Notes: generated from the letters alone by a model not told the origin. A stretch of 64,000 nt of DNA from Vibrio japonicus (GCF_024582835.1 NZ_CP102096.1:2046001-2110000), one strand, 5' to 3'. Positions 1 to 9,559 are shown, counted from the first letter of the stretch. A program made the numbers and translations.

Positions 1-1258
1 CGGTCATTAGGTAAAATGCTGGAGCCATCTTGTTTCCACTAAACTCAATCAAACTCGCGACAAGCAGTGGTGTGAAACCGCCAAAAACAGTCACGCCAAA
101 CCCATAAATCATTGAGATACCACTAGCACGATATTGCTGAGTAAACGCTTCCATAATCAGCACCAACAAAGATGCATTAGCCAGAGCGAATAAAGTGATC
201 AACCCACCAATAATCAGTAATGCTTTTGGTAAAGACGCTTCACCGCCCAGCAAAGCAAACGCAGGATAGATACAAACAAACGCACCGAACATACCAATCA
301 GAGGCAAAGTCTTACGGCTTTTCAATCGGTCTGCATACTTACCAAACACTGGCATCAACATCATCAGCATGAAACCTGCCATCACCGCGACAGCAAAGGC
401 GGTAGTTGGCGCATAACCAAGCTCTTTAATGAGGTAAGTTGGCATGTAAAATACCTCGATATACATGCATGCAGTACCACCCCAAATCATCAACATACCC
501 GTTAAAATAGTGCGACCCTGTTTACGTAAAACTGTTTTAAATGGGGTATCTTTCGCATGCAAATCCGCCTGATGTGACTCTTTCAAATGACGACGGATGT
601 ACCAGCCCACTGGACCGATTAACAGACCGAGGATAAACGGAATACGCCAACCCCAACTCAGCACATCTTCCGGTGTTAGTAATCCGTTAACAGCAAAACC
701 AACAAGAGCACCAAACAACGCGGCAGCACCTTGGCTGGCAAGCTGCCAACTCACCATATAACAACGGCGCTTATAATTGTCTGACTCCATTAGAGCCGCC
801 GATGCTGCACCAATTTCGCCACCAGCAGACAAACCTTGTAAAAGGCGCCCTACCACCAACACGATAGTCGCGACAATACCGATGCTTTCATAAGTAGGTG
901 TCAGCGCAATCATGCCTGTACCAATCGTCATCAGAGCAATGGTTAAGGTCAAAGCCGCTTTGCGTCCATGTTTATCGGCATAGTTACCAATTAATACTGC
1001 GCCAAGCGGACGCATAACAAACCCGACACCAAAAGTGGCAAGCGACAGCAATAACCCGGCAGCCGTGCCGCCAACGTTAAAAAATAACTCGCCGATGATG
1101 ACCGCAAAGAAGCTGTAAACCGTAAAGTCATACATCTCCAACCCGTTACCAAGTGATATGGCAAAAATAGCTTTACGTGATTCCGCAGAAGACTGTTCTT
1201 CCTGACCGCTTATTGCGTTCAACTCTGGTTCTATTGAACTTGATAGTGTGCTACTCAT
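1..1258 (-). CDS. MFS transporter, metabolite:H+ symporter (MHS) type, 3' end outside window
   Basis: About 419 residues are visible from an ATG at 1258, preceded by a good ribosome site (AAGGGAAACC). The frame stays open to the left window edge, so the C-terminus is missing. The N-terminus GNGLEMYDFTVYSFFA and the loop motif DKHGRKAAL between helices 2 and 3 are typical of the MHS branch of the major facilitator superfamily (ProP, KgtP, CitA-type H+ symporters). Helix 4-5 carries GRLLQGLSAGGEIGAASAAL. It should be an inner-membrane proton symporter for a small organic acid or betaine. The substrate cannot be read from sequence. It stands alone, with a roughly 590 bp non-coding stretch upstream. 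Confidence 0.85.
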   Translation of the reverse strand, partial: MSSTLSSSIEPELNAISGQEEQSSAESRKAIFAISLGNGLEMYDFTVYSFFAVIIGELFFNVGGTAAGLLLSLATFGVGFVMRPLGAVLIGNYADKHGRKAALTLTIALMTIGTGMIALTPTYESIGIVATIVLVVGRLLQGLSAGGEIGAASAALMESDNYKRRCYMVSWQLASQGAAALFGALVGFAVNGLLTPEDVLSWGWRIPFILGLLIGPVGWYIRRHLKESHQADLHAKDTPFKTVLRKQGRTILTGMLMIWGGTACMYIEVFYMPTYLIKELGYAPTTAFAVAVMAGFMLMMLMPVFGKYADRLKSRKTLPLIGMFGAFVCIYPAFALLGGEASLPKALLIIGGLITLFALANASLLVLIMEAFTQQYRASGISMIYGFGVTVFGGFTPLLVASLIEFSGNKMAPAFYLMT

Positions 1259-1540
1259 GGTTTCCCTTCCTTGTGCTCATGGCGACTCATTCACTATTGA
1301 TTATCTAGATAATAGCCAAAGCAATGGCTTCCGACAGAAACCAAAAGTTATTCAAATAACCAAAAATTAAAAACACCTCCCCTCAAAAACACCCACCCAT
1401 GGATCACAATTCAATAACAATTTGCAACATAAAACCAACAACAGAAGAAAGCACCACGAAGGCAAAATAAAAGAAGGAAAATAAATAAAAACACAAAATA
1501 AACACCAAACACGACCAAATTAACCAAAACTTATTGGGAT
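1259..1540. other. Non-coding, strongly T-poor upstream region
   Basis: There is no convincing gene here. The stretch from about 1380 to 1530 is rich in A and C and nearly free of T on the plus strand, so a transcript reading left into the MFS gene would carry a long U-rich leader. No clear regulator site was recognised. Confidence 0.5.
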
Positions 1541-1710
1541 AAAAAAAAGGACATCAACACTTCTCTTATGTAGCCTCGGTGAGTAGATCGAATTCGTTTA
1601 AATCCAAGCATTCTTGTGCCAGAAATTTCCCTTTAAAAACATGAAAGTTCGGTACTACCAGGAGTTGCAACGACAAAGGGGTTAACCAATGGCTAACCCC
1701 TTTGTTTGTT
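1541..1710 (+). ncRNA. Candidate orphan small RNA ending in an intrinsic terminator
   Basis: A strong plus-strand terminator at 1674-1710 has no gene upstream of it on that strand; the nearest gene to the left is on the minus strand. The preceding 130 bases contain no ORF of note. The simplest reading is a small RNA that starts somewhere after 1540. The 5' end and promoter are guesses, and no known RNA family was recognised. Confidence 0.25.
1674..1710 (+). terminator. Intrinsic terminator without an assigned gene
   Basis: CAAAGGGGTTA (1674-1684) pairs with TAACCCCTTTG (1694-1704), an 11 bp perfect stem. It is followed by a U-rich tail (TTTGTTTGTTG) on the plus strand. The minus-strand direction lacks a comparable U-run. 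Confidence 0.75.
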
Positions 1711-1797
1711 GTTGCTAGATGTATGAGTCACCATCCGAATAACACAATTGAACGTTTCCCAATCAGTTGATACCCACTTACGACGATGATGCACACA

Positions 1798-1828
1798 CAA
1801 AAAAAGCGGACCCCGAGATCCGCTTTCA
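1798..1828 (-). terminator. Terminator of satP
   Basis: On the minus strand AAAGCGGA, a short loop and TCCGCTTT are followed by a run of seven Ts. It lies about 20 bases past the satP stop codon. Confidence 0.85.
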
Positions 1829-1847
1829 AATCCAATAAATTTGGCAG

Positions 1848-2441
1848 TTACGCCATCGCTACTGCTTCAACTTTACGAGCGATTTTAGCTCTACCCACAG
1901 GTAACACTTCACGACCAAACTCATTGTTTAGTACTTGTGCCATAGCGAAGTACACTGCACTAGCACCACAGAAGATACCTTCGATACCAGCAATCGTGCC
2001 GATAAATTCACTACCTGTAAAATCACGCGCTGCAAGCAAGAAGAACAGTAGCGTTAGTGAACCAAACACAATTTGTTTTGCCGTTGGGTAGCAAAGAGAA
2101 CCAATAAACATGAAGCCTGTAAAAATACCCCAAAGCGCTAGGTACCAACCCATAAAGTGTTCTGGACTCGCAGGAAGCCCCATTTTAGGCATGACGATAA
2201 GGCCAACTAACGTCAACCAAAACAGACCGTAAGAAGTAAACGCAGTAGTACCGAATGTGTCACCGCGCTTGAAGCACATCATGCCAACAAGCACTTGGCC
2301 AAGACCACCGTAGAAGATCCCCATTGCTAGAATCATTGAATCAATTGGGAAAAAACCTGCATTGTGGATATTTAACAGGATTGTGGTCATACCGAAGCCC
2401 ATTAAACCTAATGGAGCCGGATTTGCCAGTTTTGTTGACAT
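1848..2441 (-). CDS. satP: SatP/YaaH family acetate-succinate channel
   Basis: This 197-residue, all-helical inner-membrane protein belongs to the GPR1/FUN34/YaaH (AceTr) family, which transports acetate and succinate with protons. The diagnostic N-terminal NPAPLGLMGFGMTT motif lies directly before the first helix, and about six hydrophobic segments follow. The length matches the family (about 190-200). The ATG at 2441 is preferred over an in-frame GTG nine bases upstream, because AAAGGTG sits at the right distance before it. The gene is monocistronic with its own terminator. Function is by family homology; direction and substrate preference are not visible. Confidence 0.9.
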   Translation of the reverse strand: MSTKLANPAPLGLMGFGMTTILLNIHNAGFFPIDSMILAMGIFYGGLGQVLVGMMCFKRGDTFGTTAFTSYGLFWLTLVGLIVMPKMGLPASPEHFMGWYLALWGIFTGFMFIGSLCYPTAKQIVFGSLTLLFFLLAARDFTGSEFIGTIAGIEGIFCGASAVYFAMAQVLNNEFGREVLPVGRAKIARKVEAVAMA

Positions 2442-2560
2442 TTTGCACACCTTTAAAAAAAGTTAATAAAATTTACGCGCGGATTTTAATCGAGCTATTT
2501 ACAAAAGAGAAAAGCCGTTAGTGCAAACTTAGATTTCGCAAATCACATGAAAATCCAAAC

Positions 2561-2593
2561 AAAAAAAGACCCCACTCAAAAAGTAGGGTCTTT
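2561..2593 (-). terminator. Terminator of the GH19 chitinase gene
   Basis: On the minus strand AAAGACCC and GGGTCTTT form a stem around CTACTTTTTGAGT-type loop sequence, followed by a run of Ts, about 25 bases after the chitinase stop. Confidence 0.9.
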
Positions 2594-2617
2594 ACAATTA
2601 GTTATCGCGCTTACTGA

Positions 2618-4357
2618 TTATTGGCAAGAGATTTCGTCCCAGAACCAATTACTCTGCGTTGGTGTTTCCCATACACCTGGACCATTTTTCGTCACAAAGC
2701 ATTTACCTTGATAGGTCACTTTCTCACCGTTGGCAATCTGAGTCACACCCGGCTCCCACTGAATAAAGTTGCCAGTAATTGGCGGCTCTGGCTCAGTAAC
2801 TGGCGGTTCAGTCACAGGGGGCTCTGTAACAGGTGGTTCTGTTACTGGCGGCTCCGTCACTGGTGGTTCAACAACGGGCGGTTTAGTTACTGGTGGCTCA
2901 GTAGGTGTGCCTGATACGGCTTCCCAAGGACCACCTTTTGTCGGCTGATCTCCCTGATTCCACCACTTAGCCTCATAAACCACACCTTGGTATGACACAC
3001 GATCGCCACCAACGTAAACTTTGTTTGCTTCCCAGTTTGCAATACCGTTAACTGGTGGAATCGTTGGTTCTCCCGGATTAACAGGGTCTAACTTATCGAC
3101 AATGCGCACTTCCGGCCAGTTAGCGTGCGACTCATAAAAGTTGGTAACACACTTCTCATAATCACCTGGAACTAATGCTGAGTATGCAGTTTGGAAACCC
3201 ACCAGTTCACATTCAAATGAGAAGTTACCAGGGCGGTCTGGATAGTATTTCCAGTTGCCATCCCAGTTGGTGTACAGCACATCCGTAGCACCATTGAGGT
3301 TTATGCTTCCGTATGGGGTTTGTTGCCAACAAGTGTTCTTCTCGTCAGCTTCGATTGGAATTTGGTAGTGTGCCGCCAAACCCTCCCAGTATCGGATTCG
3401 GTTAACTGGCTGACCTTTGTCTTTATTCTGTGCACCACATTCGATACCACCGTTAATGACGTTAATTGTGGTACCAAAACCGTAACCAATGCCCGCATCA
3501 AGTTCACGCTGAGATGGCGTCCAAGTACGGTCAATCACATGTAGCATTGCTGGCTTAGGCGCTTGAGGCGTTAAGAAGAACCAAATTGCCGACGCTAAGT
3601 TCAACCAAGAGTCGGCAACCAAACCCGGATTTTTCAGCAATACGGTCGCATCGCCGTCGAACATCACTTCAGAAAATGCACCGTAGTTAAAGTGATATGA
3701 CAGCTGCTTCGCGCCACGCCCAAAATACCCCTGCCCCGGTTCACAAGGCCAGCGTTTGTTTTGCCAATCGTTCTGGCCACAACCTGTGGTGTAACCTTCT
3801 CGTCCTTCAGACCAACCCATTTCACGAACGTGAACTAAGGCTTGTTGCCACTCTTCTAAACCTAGCGGATTATCCCAGTGGTTATCGGTTGAAATATGCC
3901 CGCCAGTTTCCTGCGCAAAATGGGCAAAAGCGGTAATGATCGACTTCTTACAAATGGCATCTGAATCACGACCATCGGTGTACTCTCCACAGAATGCGGG
4001 AAACTTACCAACCGCACGCAAAAAGCGAGTATAAGTATATTCAGGTGCTGCCATTTGCGTTAGAAAGTTCCACTCACTTTCTGGGAAGACTCGCTCTACA
4101 CGCTTAACGTTTTCCGGGTTGCTTGCTGCACCCGGAACAATAGCCTCAACGACAGTATTCGGGCGCGTTTCTAACGCTTTAGCCCAAGTCGCGTACATAG
4201 GGGCTGAGGTTTTACTTTTCTCGACCGTCTGAATATCACTACGAGCAATCACATAACCAGTAGGATTTTCTGGATCAGGTTGTATATTCATACTCGCGTG
4301 CGCATGGGATGCCAAGATACAGCCTATGGCAAGAGGAAGGTGCTTGAATGCAAACAT
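2618..4357 (-). CDS. Secreted GH19 chitinase with two chitin-binding modules
   Basis: This 579-residue protein hydrolyses beta-1,4-GlcNAc chains outside the cell. Residues 1-21 form a Sec signal peptide ending AHA. The GH19 domain spans about residues 85-400. It contains [10 protein letters not shown], whose Glu150 is the likely catalytic acid, and the family motif [16 protein letters not shown] at 211-226. A CBM5/12-like module with [10 protein letters not shown] follows at about 437-482. Next come a proline-threonine linker made of tandem PPVTE units, then a second, shorter chitin-binding-like module to the C-terminus (FIQWEPG...NWFWDEIS). This domain order is known from marine Vibrio chitinases. 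The gene is monocistronic, with a 19 bp palindrome about 130 bp upstream. Confidence 0.93.
   Translation of the reverse strand: MFAFKHLPLAIGCILASHAHASMNIQPDPENPTGYVIARSDIQTVEKSKTSAPMYATWAKALETRPNTVVEAIVPGAASNPENVKRVERVFPESEWNFLTQMAAPEYTYTRFLRAVGKFPAFCGEYTDGRDSDAICKKSIITAFAHFAQETGGHISTDNHWDNPLGLEEWQQALVHVREMGWSEGREGYTTGCGQNDWQNKRWPCEPGQGYFGRGAKQLSYHFNYGAFSEVMFDGDATVLLKNPGLVADSWLNLASAIWFFLTPQAPKPAMLHVIDRTWTPSQRELDAGIGYGFGTTINVINGGIECGAQNKDKGQPVNRIRYWEGLAAHYQIPIEADEKNTCWQQTPYGSINLNGATDVLYTNWDGNWKYYPDRPGNFSFECELVGFQTAYSALVPGDYEKCVTNFYESHANWPEVRIVDKLDPVNPGEPTIPPVNGIANWEANKVYVGGDRVSYQGVVYEAKWWNQGDQPTKGGPWEAVSGTPTEPPVTKPPVVEPPVTEPPVTEPPVTEPPVTEPPVTEPEPPITGNFIQWEPGVTQIANGEKVTYQGKCFVTKNGPGVWETPTQSNWFWDEISCQ
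2790..2900 (-). repeat. Tandem PPVTE-coding repeat inside the chitinase linker
   Basis: About seven imperfect 15-base units encode repeats of Pro-Pro-Val-Thr-Glu (the first is Lys-Pro-Pro-Val-Val-Glu). They join the two chitin-binding modules. Units differ at synonymous positions, so the array is not a very recent expansion. Copy number could vary between strains by slippage. Confidence 0.85.
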
Positions 4358-4488
4358 GTCTAATTCTCCGTAAATAAACTACATGTATTGAATATCCATT
4401 CATATAGTGATTCATACAGAAAAAAGCCCGAGCAAACAGAATTCGTTCTTCGAGACAAACGTGACAAATAAATACTCTTGCACATTGT

Positions 4489-4507
4489 GTAACAAGGAAA
4501 ATGTTAC
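4489..4507. promoter_or_regulatory. Palindrome upstream of the chitinase gene, possible operator
   Basis: GTAACA, seven bases and TGTTAC form a perfect 6 bp inverted repeat with a 19 bp span, the size of a typical dimer-binding site. It does not match the CRP consensus. Assignment to a regulator is not possible from sequence alone. Confidence 0.35.
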
Positions 4508-4637
4508 CTTGAGCCAAAAGTAAAAAGCGAAGTGTGAGGTAGAAAAAGAAAGCGGGCCTAAGTTTTTAGCACGTTGAGAAACAACATGGCTATGTTCTAG
4601 ATAACACAGAAAGCGATAGCTCGATACTAGATCAAAA

Positions 4638-4691
4638 AAGTCCGCAATTACGCGGACTTAGATTTGATTTAGAGCCTGTTAGTAACAGGCG
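4638..4691 (-). terminator. guaA terminator with a second hairpin before it
   Basis: In minus-strand order, GCCTGTTA-G-TAACAGGC (4674-4690) forms a tight hairpin just after the guaA stop. Then AAGTCCGCGTAATTGCGGACTT followed by six Ts (about 4635-4660) forms a canonical intrinsic terminator. Confidence 0.85.
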
Positions 4692-4707
4692 TATCCGGCT
4701 GGGGGAA

Positions 4708-6261
4708 TTATTCCCACTCAATCGTTGCTGGTGGCTTACCAGAAATATCGTAAACAACGCGTGAAATGCCGTCCACTTCGTTGATAATGCGGTTAGATAC
4801 CTTACCTAGGAAGTCGTATGGTAGGTGTGCCCAATGCGCAGTCATAAAGTCGATGGTTTCAACTGCACGCAGTGATACAACCCAGTCGTACTTACGACCG
4901 TCGCCCATTACACCTACAGAACGAACTGGTAGGAATACCGTGAACGCTTGAGATACTTTGTCGTATAGGTCTGCAGCGTGAAGCTCTTCAATAAAGATAG
5001 CATCAGCACGACGTAGCAAATCACAGTACTCTTTCTTGATCTCGCCAAGAACGCGAACACCTAGACCTGGACCTGGGAATGGGTGGCGGTAAAGCATGTT
5101 GTAAGGAAGACCTAGCTCTAGACCAATCTTACGAACTTCATCTTTGAACAACTCACGTAGTGGCTCAACTAGACCCATTGCCATATCTTCTGGTAGACCG
5201 CCCACGTTGTGATGTGATTTGATCACGTGCGCTTTACCAGTCTTAGATGCTGCAGACTCGATTACGTCTGGGTAGATCGTACCCTGAGCAAGCCATTTCG
5301 CGTTTTTCAGCTTCTTCGATTCTTCATCGAATACGTCTACGAATACGTGACCGATAGTTTTACGCTTATCTTCAGGGTCAGACTTGCCTTTTAGCGCGTC
5401 AAGGAAACGATCTTCTGCGTCAACTTTGATGATGTTTAGACCGAACTTGTCGCCAAACATATCCATTACTTGCTGACCTTCGTTCAAACGAAGCAGGCCG
5501 TTATCCACAAATACACACGTTAGCTTGTCGCCAATCGCGCGGTGAACCAGCATAGCAACGACTGATGAATCCACACCACCTGAAAGACCTAGGATAACTT
5601 CATCGTCACCCACTTGCTCTTTAATACGAGCGACTGCGTCTTCGATGATAGATTCAGATGTCCATAGACGCTCACAACCACATACGCCAAGAACAAAGTT
5701 CTCAAGCATTTGCGTGCCGCCTTTCGTGTGTGTCACTTCTGGGTGGAACTGAACGCCGTAGTATTTCTTCTCTTCGTTCGCCATCGCAGCGTAAGGACAC
5801 GTATCTGTCTCACCGACTTTTACGAAGTCTGCTGGGATTTCTACGACTTTGTCACCGTGGCTCATCCAAACGTCTTGCGTTTCTTCTAGATCTTTGAAGA
5901 TCGCTGATTCGCCAGAAACTTTAACTTGTGCGTAGCCAAATTCACGCTCGTTTGAACCAGCAACTTTACCACCTAGCTGCTCTGCCATGGTTTGCATGCC
6001 GTAACATACACCAAGAACAGGAACACCTGAGTCAAATACATATTGAGGAGCGCGTGGAGAGTTTTCTTCCGTTACGCTTTCTGGGCCGCCAGATAGGATG
6101 ATGCCATCTGGGTTGAATTCGCGAATATCCGCTTCTTCTACATCCCAGCTCCATAGTTCACAGTAAACGCCGATTTCACGTACGCGGCGAGCAACTAATT
6201 GAGTGTACTGAGAACCGAAGTCCAAGATCAGAATACGTTGGTCATGGATATTTTTAGTCAT
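4708..6261 (-). CDS. guaA: GMP synthase (glutamine-hydrolysing)
   Basis: This 517-residue cytosolic enzyme converts XMP to GMP with ATP and glutamine, the last step of guanine nucleotide synthesis. The class I glutamine amidotransferase domain comes first, with nucleophile Cys86 in GVCYGMQ and the His173/Glu175 pair in QFHPE. The ATP-pyrophosphatase loop SGGVDSS at 227-233 follows, then the C-terminal dimerisation domain ending in TIEWE. Length and termini match the E. coli enzyme. It lies 127 bases after guaB on the same strand. A PurR-like site and two hairpins in that spacer suggest a second, regulated promoter or attenuation point. Confidence 0.98.
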   Translation of the reverse strand: MTKNIHDQRILILDFGSQYTQLVARRVREIGVYCELWSWDVEEADIREFNPDGIILSGGPESVTEENSPRAPQYVFDSGVPVLGVCYGMQTMAEQLGGKVAGSNEREFGYAQVKVSGESAIFKDLEETQDVWMSHGDKVVEIPADFVKVGETDTCPYAAMANEEKKYYGVQFHPEVTHTKGGTQMLENFVLGVCGCERLWTSESIIEDAVARIKEQVGDDEVILGLSGGVDSSVVAMLVHRAIGDKLTCVFVDNGLLRLNEGQQVMDMFGDKFGLNIIKVDAEDRFLDALKGKSDPEDKRKTIGHVFVDVFDEESKKLKNAKWLAQGTIYPDVIESAASKTGKAHVIKSHHNVGGLPEDMAMGLVEPLRELFKDEVRKIGLELGLPYNMLYRHPFPGPGLGVRVLGEIKKEYCDLLRRADAIFIEELHAADLYDKVSQAFTVFLPVRSVGVMGDGRKYDWVVSLRAVETIDFMTAHWAHLPYDFLGKVSNRIINEVDGISRVVYDISGKPPATIEWE

Positions 6262-6296
6262 TTTGAGCAGTCTTTTAAGGCTAAGTGATTAAAACC

Positions 6297-6380
6297 GAGG
6301 CGAGTGTACTCGCCTCTTATTAATGCTTCAAGGAAAAAGCAAACGTTTACGCCGAGAGGTTCCTATTCAAAACCTCTCTT
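6297..6380 (-). promoter_or_regulatory. guaB-guaA spacer: two hairpins flanking the PurR-like box
   Basis: In minus-strand order GAGAGGTT...AACCTCTC (6354-6380) comes right after guaB. The PurR-like box follows, then GAGGCGAG-TGTA-CTCGCCTC (6297-6316) with a T-rich tail before guaA. The layout suggests partial termination or attenuation between the two genes. This is inference from inverted repeats only. Confidence 0.45.
6337..6352. promoter_or_regulatory. PurR-like operator upstream of guaA
   Basis: The plus strand reads AAGCAAACGTTTACGC, matching 13 of 16 positions of the E. coli PurR consensus ACGCAAACGTTTGCGT, including the whole central core. Its place directly upstream of a purine gene supports a real site. 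In E. coli the gua site lies before guaB; here it is inside the spacer. Confidence 0.65.
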
Positions 6381-6388
6381 ATCGACGA

Positions 6389-7852
6389 TTAACCCAAACG
6401 GTAGTTTGGTGCTTCCTTAGTGATTTGAACATCGTGTACGTGAGACTCTGCCATACCTGCACCAGAGATACGTACAAATTCAGCTTTCGTACGCATAGCT
6501 TCGATCGTTGCAGAACCAGTTAGACCCATGCTTGAGCGTAGACCACCCATTTGCTGGTGTACGATCTCTTTTAGGCGACCTTTGTATGCAATACGGCCTT
6601 CGATACCTTCTGGTACAAGCTTGTCTGCTGCGTTATCAGACTGGAAGTAACGGTCAGAAGAACCTTGAGACATTGCGCCCAAAGACCCCATACCGCGGTA
6701 TGCTTTGTAAGAACGACCGTTGTAAAGAATCACTTCGCCCGGCGCTTCTTCTGTGCCCGCAAACATAGAGCCAACCATCACACATGAAGCGCCCGCTACG
6801 ATTGCTTTACAGATATCACCAGAGAAGCGGATACCGCCGTCAGCGATCACTGGAATACCGTGCTCGTTCGCCACTTCAGCTGCATCTGCAATTGCTGTAA
6901 TTTGAGGAACACCAACACCCGTTACGATACGAGTCGTACAGATAGAACCAGGACCGATACCAACTTTCACAGCGCTTACGCCAGCGTCTATCAGTGCTTT
7001 CGCGCCTGCGCCAGTTGCTACGTTACCACCGATGATGTCTAGATCTGGGTAAGCTGCGCGAGTTTCACGGATGCGGTTTAGAACACCTTCAGAGTGACCA
7101 TGAGAAGAGTCGATAAGTAGTACATCAACGCCTGCTTCAACTAGCGCTGCAACACGCTCTTCGTTACCGGCACCAGCACCAACGGCTGCGCCAACACGTA
7201 GACGGCCACGCTCATCTTTACATGCGTTTGGTTTGCGTTCTGCTTTGTGGAAGTCTTTTGCGGTGATCATACCGGTTAGTTTGAACTCATCGTTCACTAC
7301 CAATACTTTTTCTACGCGCGCTTCGTGCATTTTCTCTTGAACTTCTTCACGAGTTGCACCTTCTTTTACAGAAGCCAGACGCTCTTTAGGCGTCATTACC
7401 GAAGAAACTTTCTTAGATAAATCAGTCACAAAGCGAACGTCACGACCAGTGATGATACCCACTAGTTCGTTGTGCTCTGTTACTACAGGGAAACCCGCAA
7501 AGCCGTGCTTTTCAGTCAAAGCAACAACATCAGCGATAGTTGCTTCTGGGTTCACCGTGACAGGGTCTGATACAACACCTGCTTCGAATTTCTTAACTTT
7601 ACGAACTTCAGAAGCTTGCTGCTCAATAGACATATTTTTGTGGATAAAGCCAATGCCACCTTCCTGTGCTAGTGCGATAGCGAGACGAGCTTCCGTCACC
7701 GTATCCATAGACGCAGAAATCATTGGAATATTCAGAGTAATTTTCTTTGTCAGCTGAGTGCGAAGATCAGCTGTGTTTGGGAGAACGGTGGAGTGTGCTG
7801 GCACAAGTAGTACGTCATCGAATGTCAGCGCTTCTTTGGCAATTCTTAGCAT
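6389..7852 (-). CDS. guaB: IMP dehydrogenase
   Basis: This 487-residue cytosolic enzyme oxidises IMP to XMP with NAD+, the committed step toward GMP. The start [16 protein letters not shown] matches the family; a longer in-frame extension to 7912 is not conserved and is left out. Two CBS domains lie at about 93-205 inside the TIM barrel. The catalytic loop [15 protein letters not shown] carries Cys305, and the flap region has [16 protein letters not shown]. It is first gene of guaB-guaA and divergent from xseA. The TATAAT box at 7970-7975 with a GC-rich discriminator behind it is what stringent (ppGpp) control would need, though that control is inferred. Confidence 0.98.
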   Translation of the reverse strand: MLRIAKEALTFDDVLLVPAHSTVLPNTADLRTQLTKKITLNIPMISASMDTVTEARLAIALAQEGGIGFIHKNMSIEQQASEVRKVKKFEAGVVSDPVTVNPEATIADVVALTEKHGFAGFPVVTEHNELVGIITGRDVRFVTDLSKKVSSVMTPKERLASVKEGATREEVQEKMHEARVEKVLVVNDEFKLTGMITAKDFHKAERKPNACKDERGRLRVGAAVGAGAGNEERVAALVEAGVDVLLIDSSHGHSEGVLNRIRETRAAYPDLDIIGGNVATGAGAKALIDAGVSAVKVGIGPGSICTTRIVTGVGVPQITAIADAAEVANEHGIPVIADGGIRFSGDICKAIVAGASCVMVGSMFAGTEEAPGEVILYNGRSYKAYRGMGSLGAMSQGSSDRYFQSDNAADKLVPEGIEGRIAYKGRLKEIVHQQMGGLRSSMGLTGSATIEAMRTKAEFVRISGAGMAESHVHDVQITKEAPNYRLG

Positions 7853-7969
7853 TTGCAATATCTCACAATTAGAGGAGTAAAAAGAACAATCCAAAGTCTC
7901 ATCGTTTCGCATAATGAGGGTAGCGAGTTTTGGTTAGCAAGCTACATTTGGATTAGATATTGCGGAGGG

Positions 7970-7975
7970 ATTATA
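7970..7975 (-). promoter_or_regulatory. Minus-strand -10 element for guaB
   Basis: A perfect TATAAT on the minus strand is followed by a GC-rich discriminator (CCCTCCGC), about 118 bases before the guaB start. The -35 region is weak. Promoters of this look are typical of growth-rate and ppGpp-controlled genes in enterics. Confidence 0.5.
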
Positions 7976-8019
7976 CGGTTATAGCAATCGCTTGACTACA
8001 AGTTTTTTTAATTTTTTTC

Positions 8020-8047
8020 TTGCATTCACCCCCTTGCTATGTATTAT
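8020..8047 (+). promoter_or_regulatory. Promoter of xseA
   Basis: TTGCAT (8020-8025) and TATTAT (8042-8047) are separated by 16 bases. Predicted transcription starts near 8054. This leaves only a short leader before the ATG at 8070 and excludes the longer in-frame start at 7992. Confidence 0.55.
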
Positions 8048-8069
8048 ATTGCCGCTAATTTCCATACCT

Positions 8070-9419
8070 ATGTCCGCGAGATTAGCTGTGCCATCTCAGA
8101 CCAATCAAAATATCTTCACTGTTTCACGTCTTAATGCAGAAGTCCGTCTGTTACTTGAAAATGAAATGGGTATTGTTTGGTTGATTGGCGAAATTTCTAA
8201 TTTCTCTGCACCTGTTTCAGGGCATTGGTATCTCACTCTCAAAGACTCTCGCGCTCAAGTAAAATGCGCCATGTTCCGTGGCAATAACCGTCGTGTTACT
8301 TTCAAACCCGCTAACGGTAATCAAGTCCTAGTCAAAGCGCGCCTCTCACTCTATGAGCCTCGTGGTGACTATCAATTAATTATCGAAAGTATGCAGCCTG
8401 AAGGTGATGGGCGTCTGCAACAAGAGTTTGAAGAGCTGAAAATAAAGCTGGCCGCGGAAGGATTATTCGCTCAAACCAGCAAGCTCTCATTACCTGAACA
8501 TCCAAAGCGCGTTGGCGTGATCACATCAAAAACTGGTGCGGCACTTTTCGACATTCTTGATGTGTTAAAACGTCGTGACCCATCTCTACCTGTCGTGGTA
8601 TACCCTACTACCGTTCAGGGTGATACAGCCGCCATTGAAATTGCTCAAGCAATCGGGCGCGCAAACAGTCGTAATGAATGTGATGTGTTAATTGTTGGCC
8701 GTGGCGGTGGTTCATTGGAAGATCTCTGGTGCTTTAACAATGAGATCGTGGCTAGAACTATAGCAGCCAGCCAGATTCCTATTATCAGTGCGGTTGGGCA
8801 TGAAATTGACGTCACTATCGCTGATTTCGTGGCAGACATGCGTGCACCAACGCCTTCTGCTGCTGCTGAACTGGTGAGCCGCGACAACAGCCACAAAGAG
8901 CAAGCGTTTGTCGCGCGTCAACAAAAGCTGATGAGTGCAATGCGTTATTACATCAGCCAACAAACCAAGTTATGTACCTCTTTGACTCACCGCTTGGAAA
9001 GGCAGCATCCGAGCCATCAACTGCAGCGTCAAAGCCAACAATTGGATGAGTTACAACTCCGCTTGCAACGTTCGATGGATCATTTTATTGCTTCACGTTT
9101 ACAGAAAGTCGAGCGCCAACAGTACAAACTCCAACTTCACTCGCCAGTAAAACGACTCAACGAGCAAAAGTCTTCTCTTCAGTACCTAGAACAGAAACTG
9201 CTGGATGCCATGGATAGGAAACTGCTCAATACCAGACATCAACTTGCGCTTGCAGCAGAAAAGCTAGATACAGTAAGCCCGTTGGCAACGCTGAAGCGTG
9301 GTTACTCCATTACGCAAAGCGAGTCTGGCAAAGTGATTACTAAAGCAAGCGACACCAAAACGGGCGACACCCTAATCACCCGCTTATCTGAAGGCGAAAT
9401 TCGTTCAACAGTCGTTTAG
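8070..9419 (+). CDS. xseA: Exodeoxyribonuclease VII large subunit
   Basis: This 449-residue catalytic subunit of exonuclease VII degrades single-stranded DNA in repair. An OB-fold DNA-binding domain covers about residues 14-110. The catalytic core follows, with [12 protein letters not shown] at 209-220, [16 protein letters not shown] at 241-256 and [10 protein letters not shown] at 258-267. A long helical, coiled-coil region then binds the small subunits. The ATG at 8070 is chosen because homologues begin close to [10 protein letters not shown], and because the candidate promoter overlaps the longer reading. The small-subunit gene xseB is not in the window. The 3' end overlaps a tiny convergent gene by a few bases. 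Confidence 0.96.
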   Translation: MSARLAVPSQTNQNIFTVSRLNAEVRLLLENEMGIVWLIGEISNFSAPVSGHWYLTLKDSRAQVKCAMFRGNNRRVTFKPANGNQVLVKARLSLYEPRGDYQLIIESMQPEGDGRLQQEFEELKIKLAAEGLFAQTSKLSLPEHPKRVGVITSKTGAALFDILDVLKRRDPSLPVVVYPTTVQGDTAAIEIAQAIGRANSRNECDVLIVGRGGGSLEDLWCFNNEIVARTIAASQIPIISAVGHEIDVTIADFVADMRAPTPSAAAELVSRDNSHKEQAFVARQQKLMSAMRYYISQQTKLCTSLTHRLERQHPSHQLQRQSQQLDELQLRLQRSMDHFIASRLQKVERQQYKLQLHSPVKRLNEQKSSLQYLEQKLLDAMDRKLLNTRHQLALAAEKLDTVSPLATLKRGYSITQSESGKVITKASDTKTGDTLITRLSEGEIRSTVV

Positions 9420-9559
9420 TCTACGAGTTTGTGAAACTCAAAGCGAACACGTGACTTAGACTTCAGTTCATTACAGCTATTACAAAAGTAATTCGCTGCG
9501 CCACACGCTTGTAACTTCTCCAACTCGACATCACATTCTGGGCATTTGTTCTCATCCAT
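9416..9559 (-). CDS. YfgJ-like zinc-ribbon miniprotein, 47 aa
   Basis: An ATG at 9559 opens a 47-residue frame with two CxxC pairs: CPEC at residues 6-9 and CNSC at 26-29. It is related to the C-terminal half of E. coli YfgJ (compare [14 protein letters not shown] with the family pattern of a Cys-Gly-Ala segment before an aromatic-Phe-Cys). E. coli yfgJ is also next to xseA, which strengthens the call. A Zn2+ ion is probably held by the four cysteines; cellular role is unknown. It is convergent with xseA and its stop codon overlaps the xseA stop. Confidence 0.8.
   Translation of the reverse strand: MDENKCPECDVELEKLQACGAANYFCNSCNELKSKSRVRFEFHKLVD

Larger units (their letters stand above)
4358..4707. 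other. Intergenic region between guaA end and chitinase start
   Basis: There is no supported gene. It holds the chitinase promoter region, a 19 bp palindrome at 4489-4507 (GTAACA-7-TGTTAC) that could be an operator, and two hairpins near the guaA end. Confidence 0.6.

Noticed and set aside
2790..2900. CRISPR-like short repeats
   Set aside because: The units are direct codon repeats of a Pro-Thr linker inside a gene, without spacers.
7853..7912. 20-residue N-terminal extension of GuaB
   Set aside because: It is not part of the conserved family start; MLRIAKEAL at 7852 is the standard N-terminus.
7992..8069. 26-residue hydrophobic N-terminal extension of XseA
   Set aside because: The extension covers the likely xseA promoter, and XseA is cytosolic without a membrane anchor.
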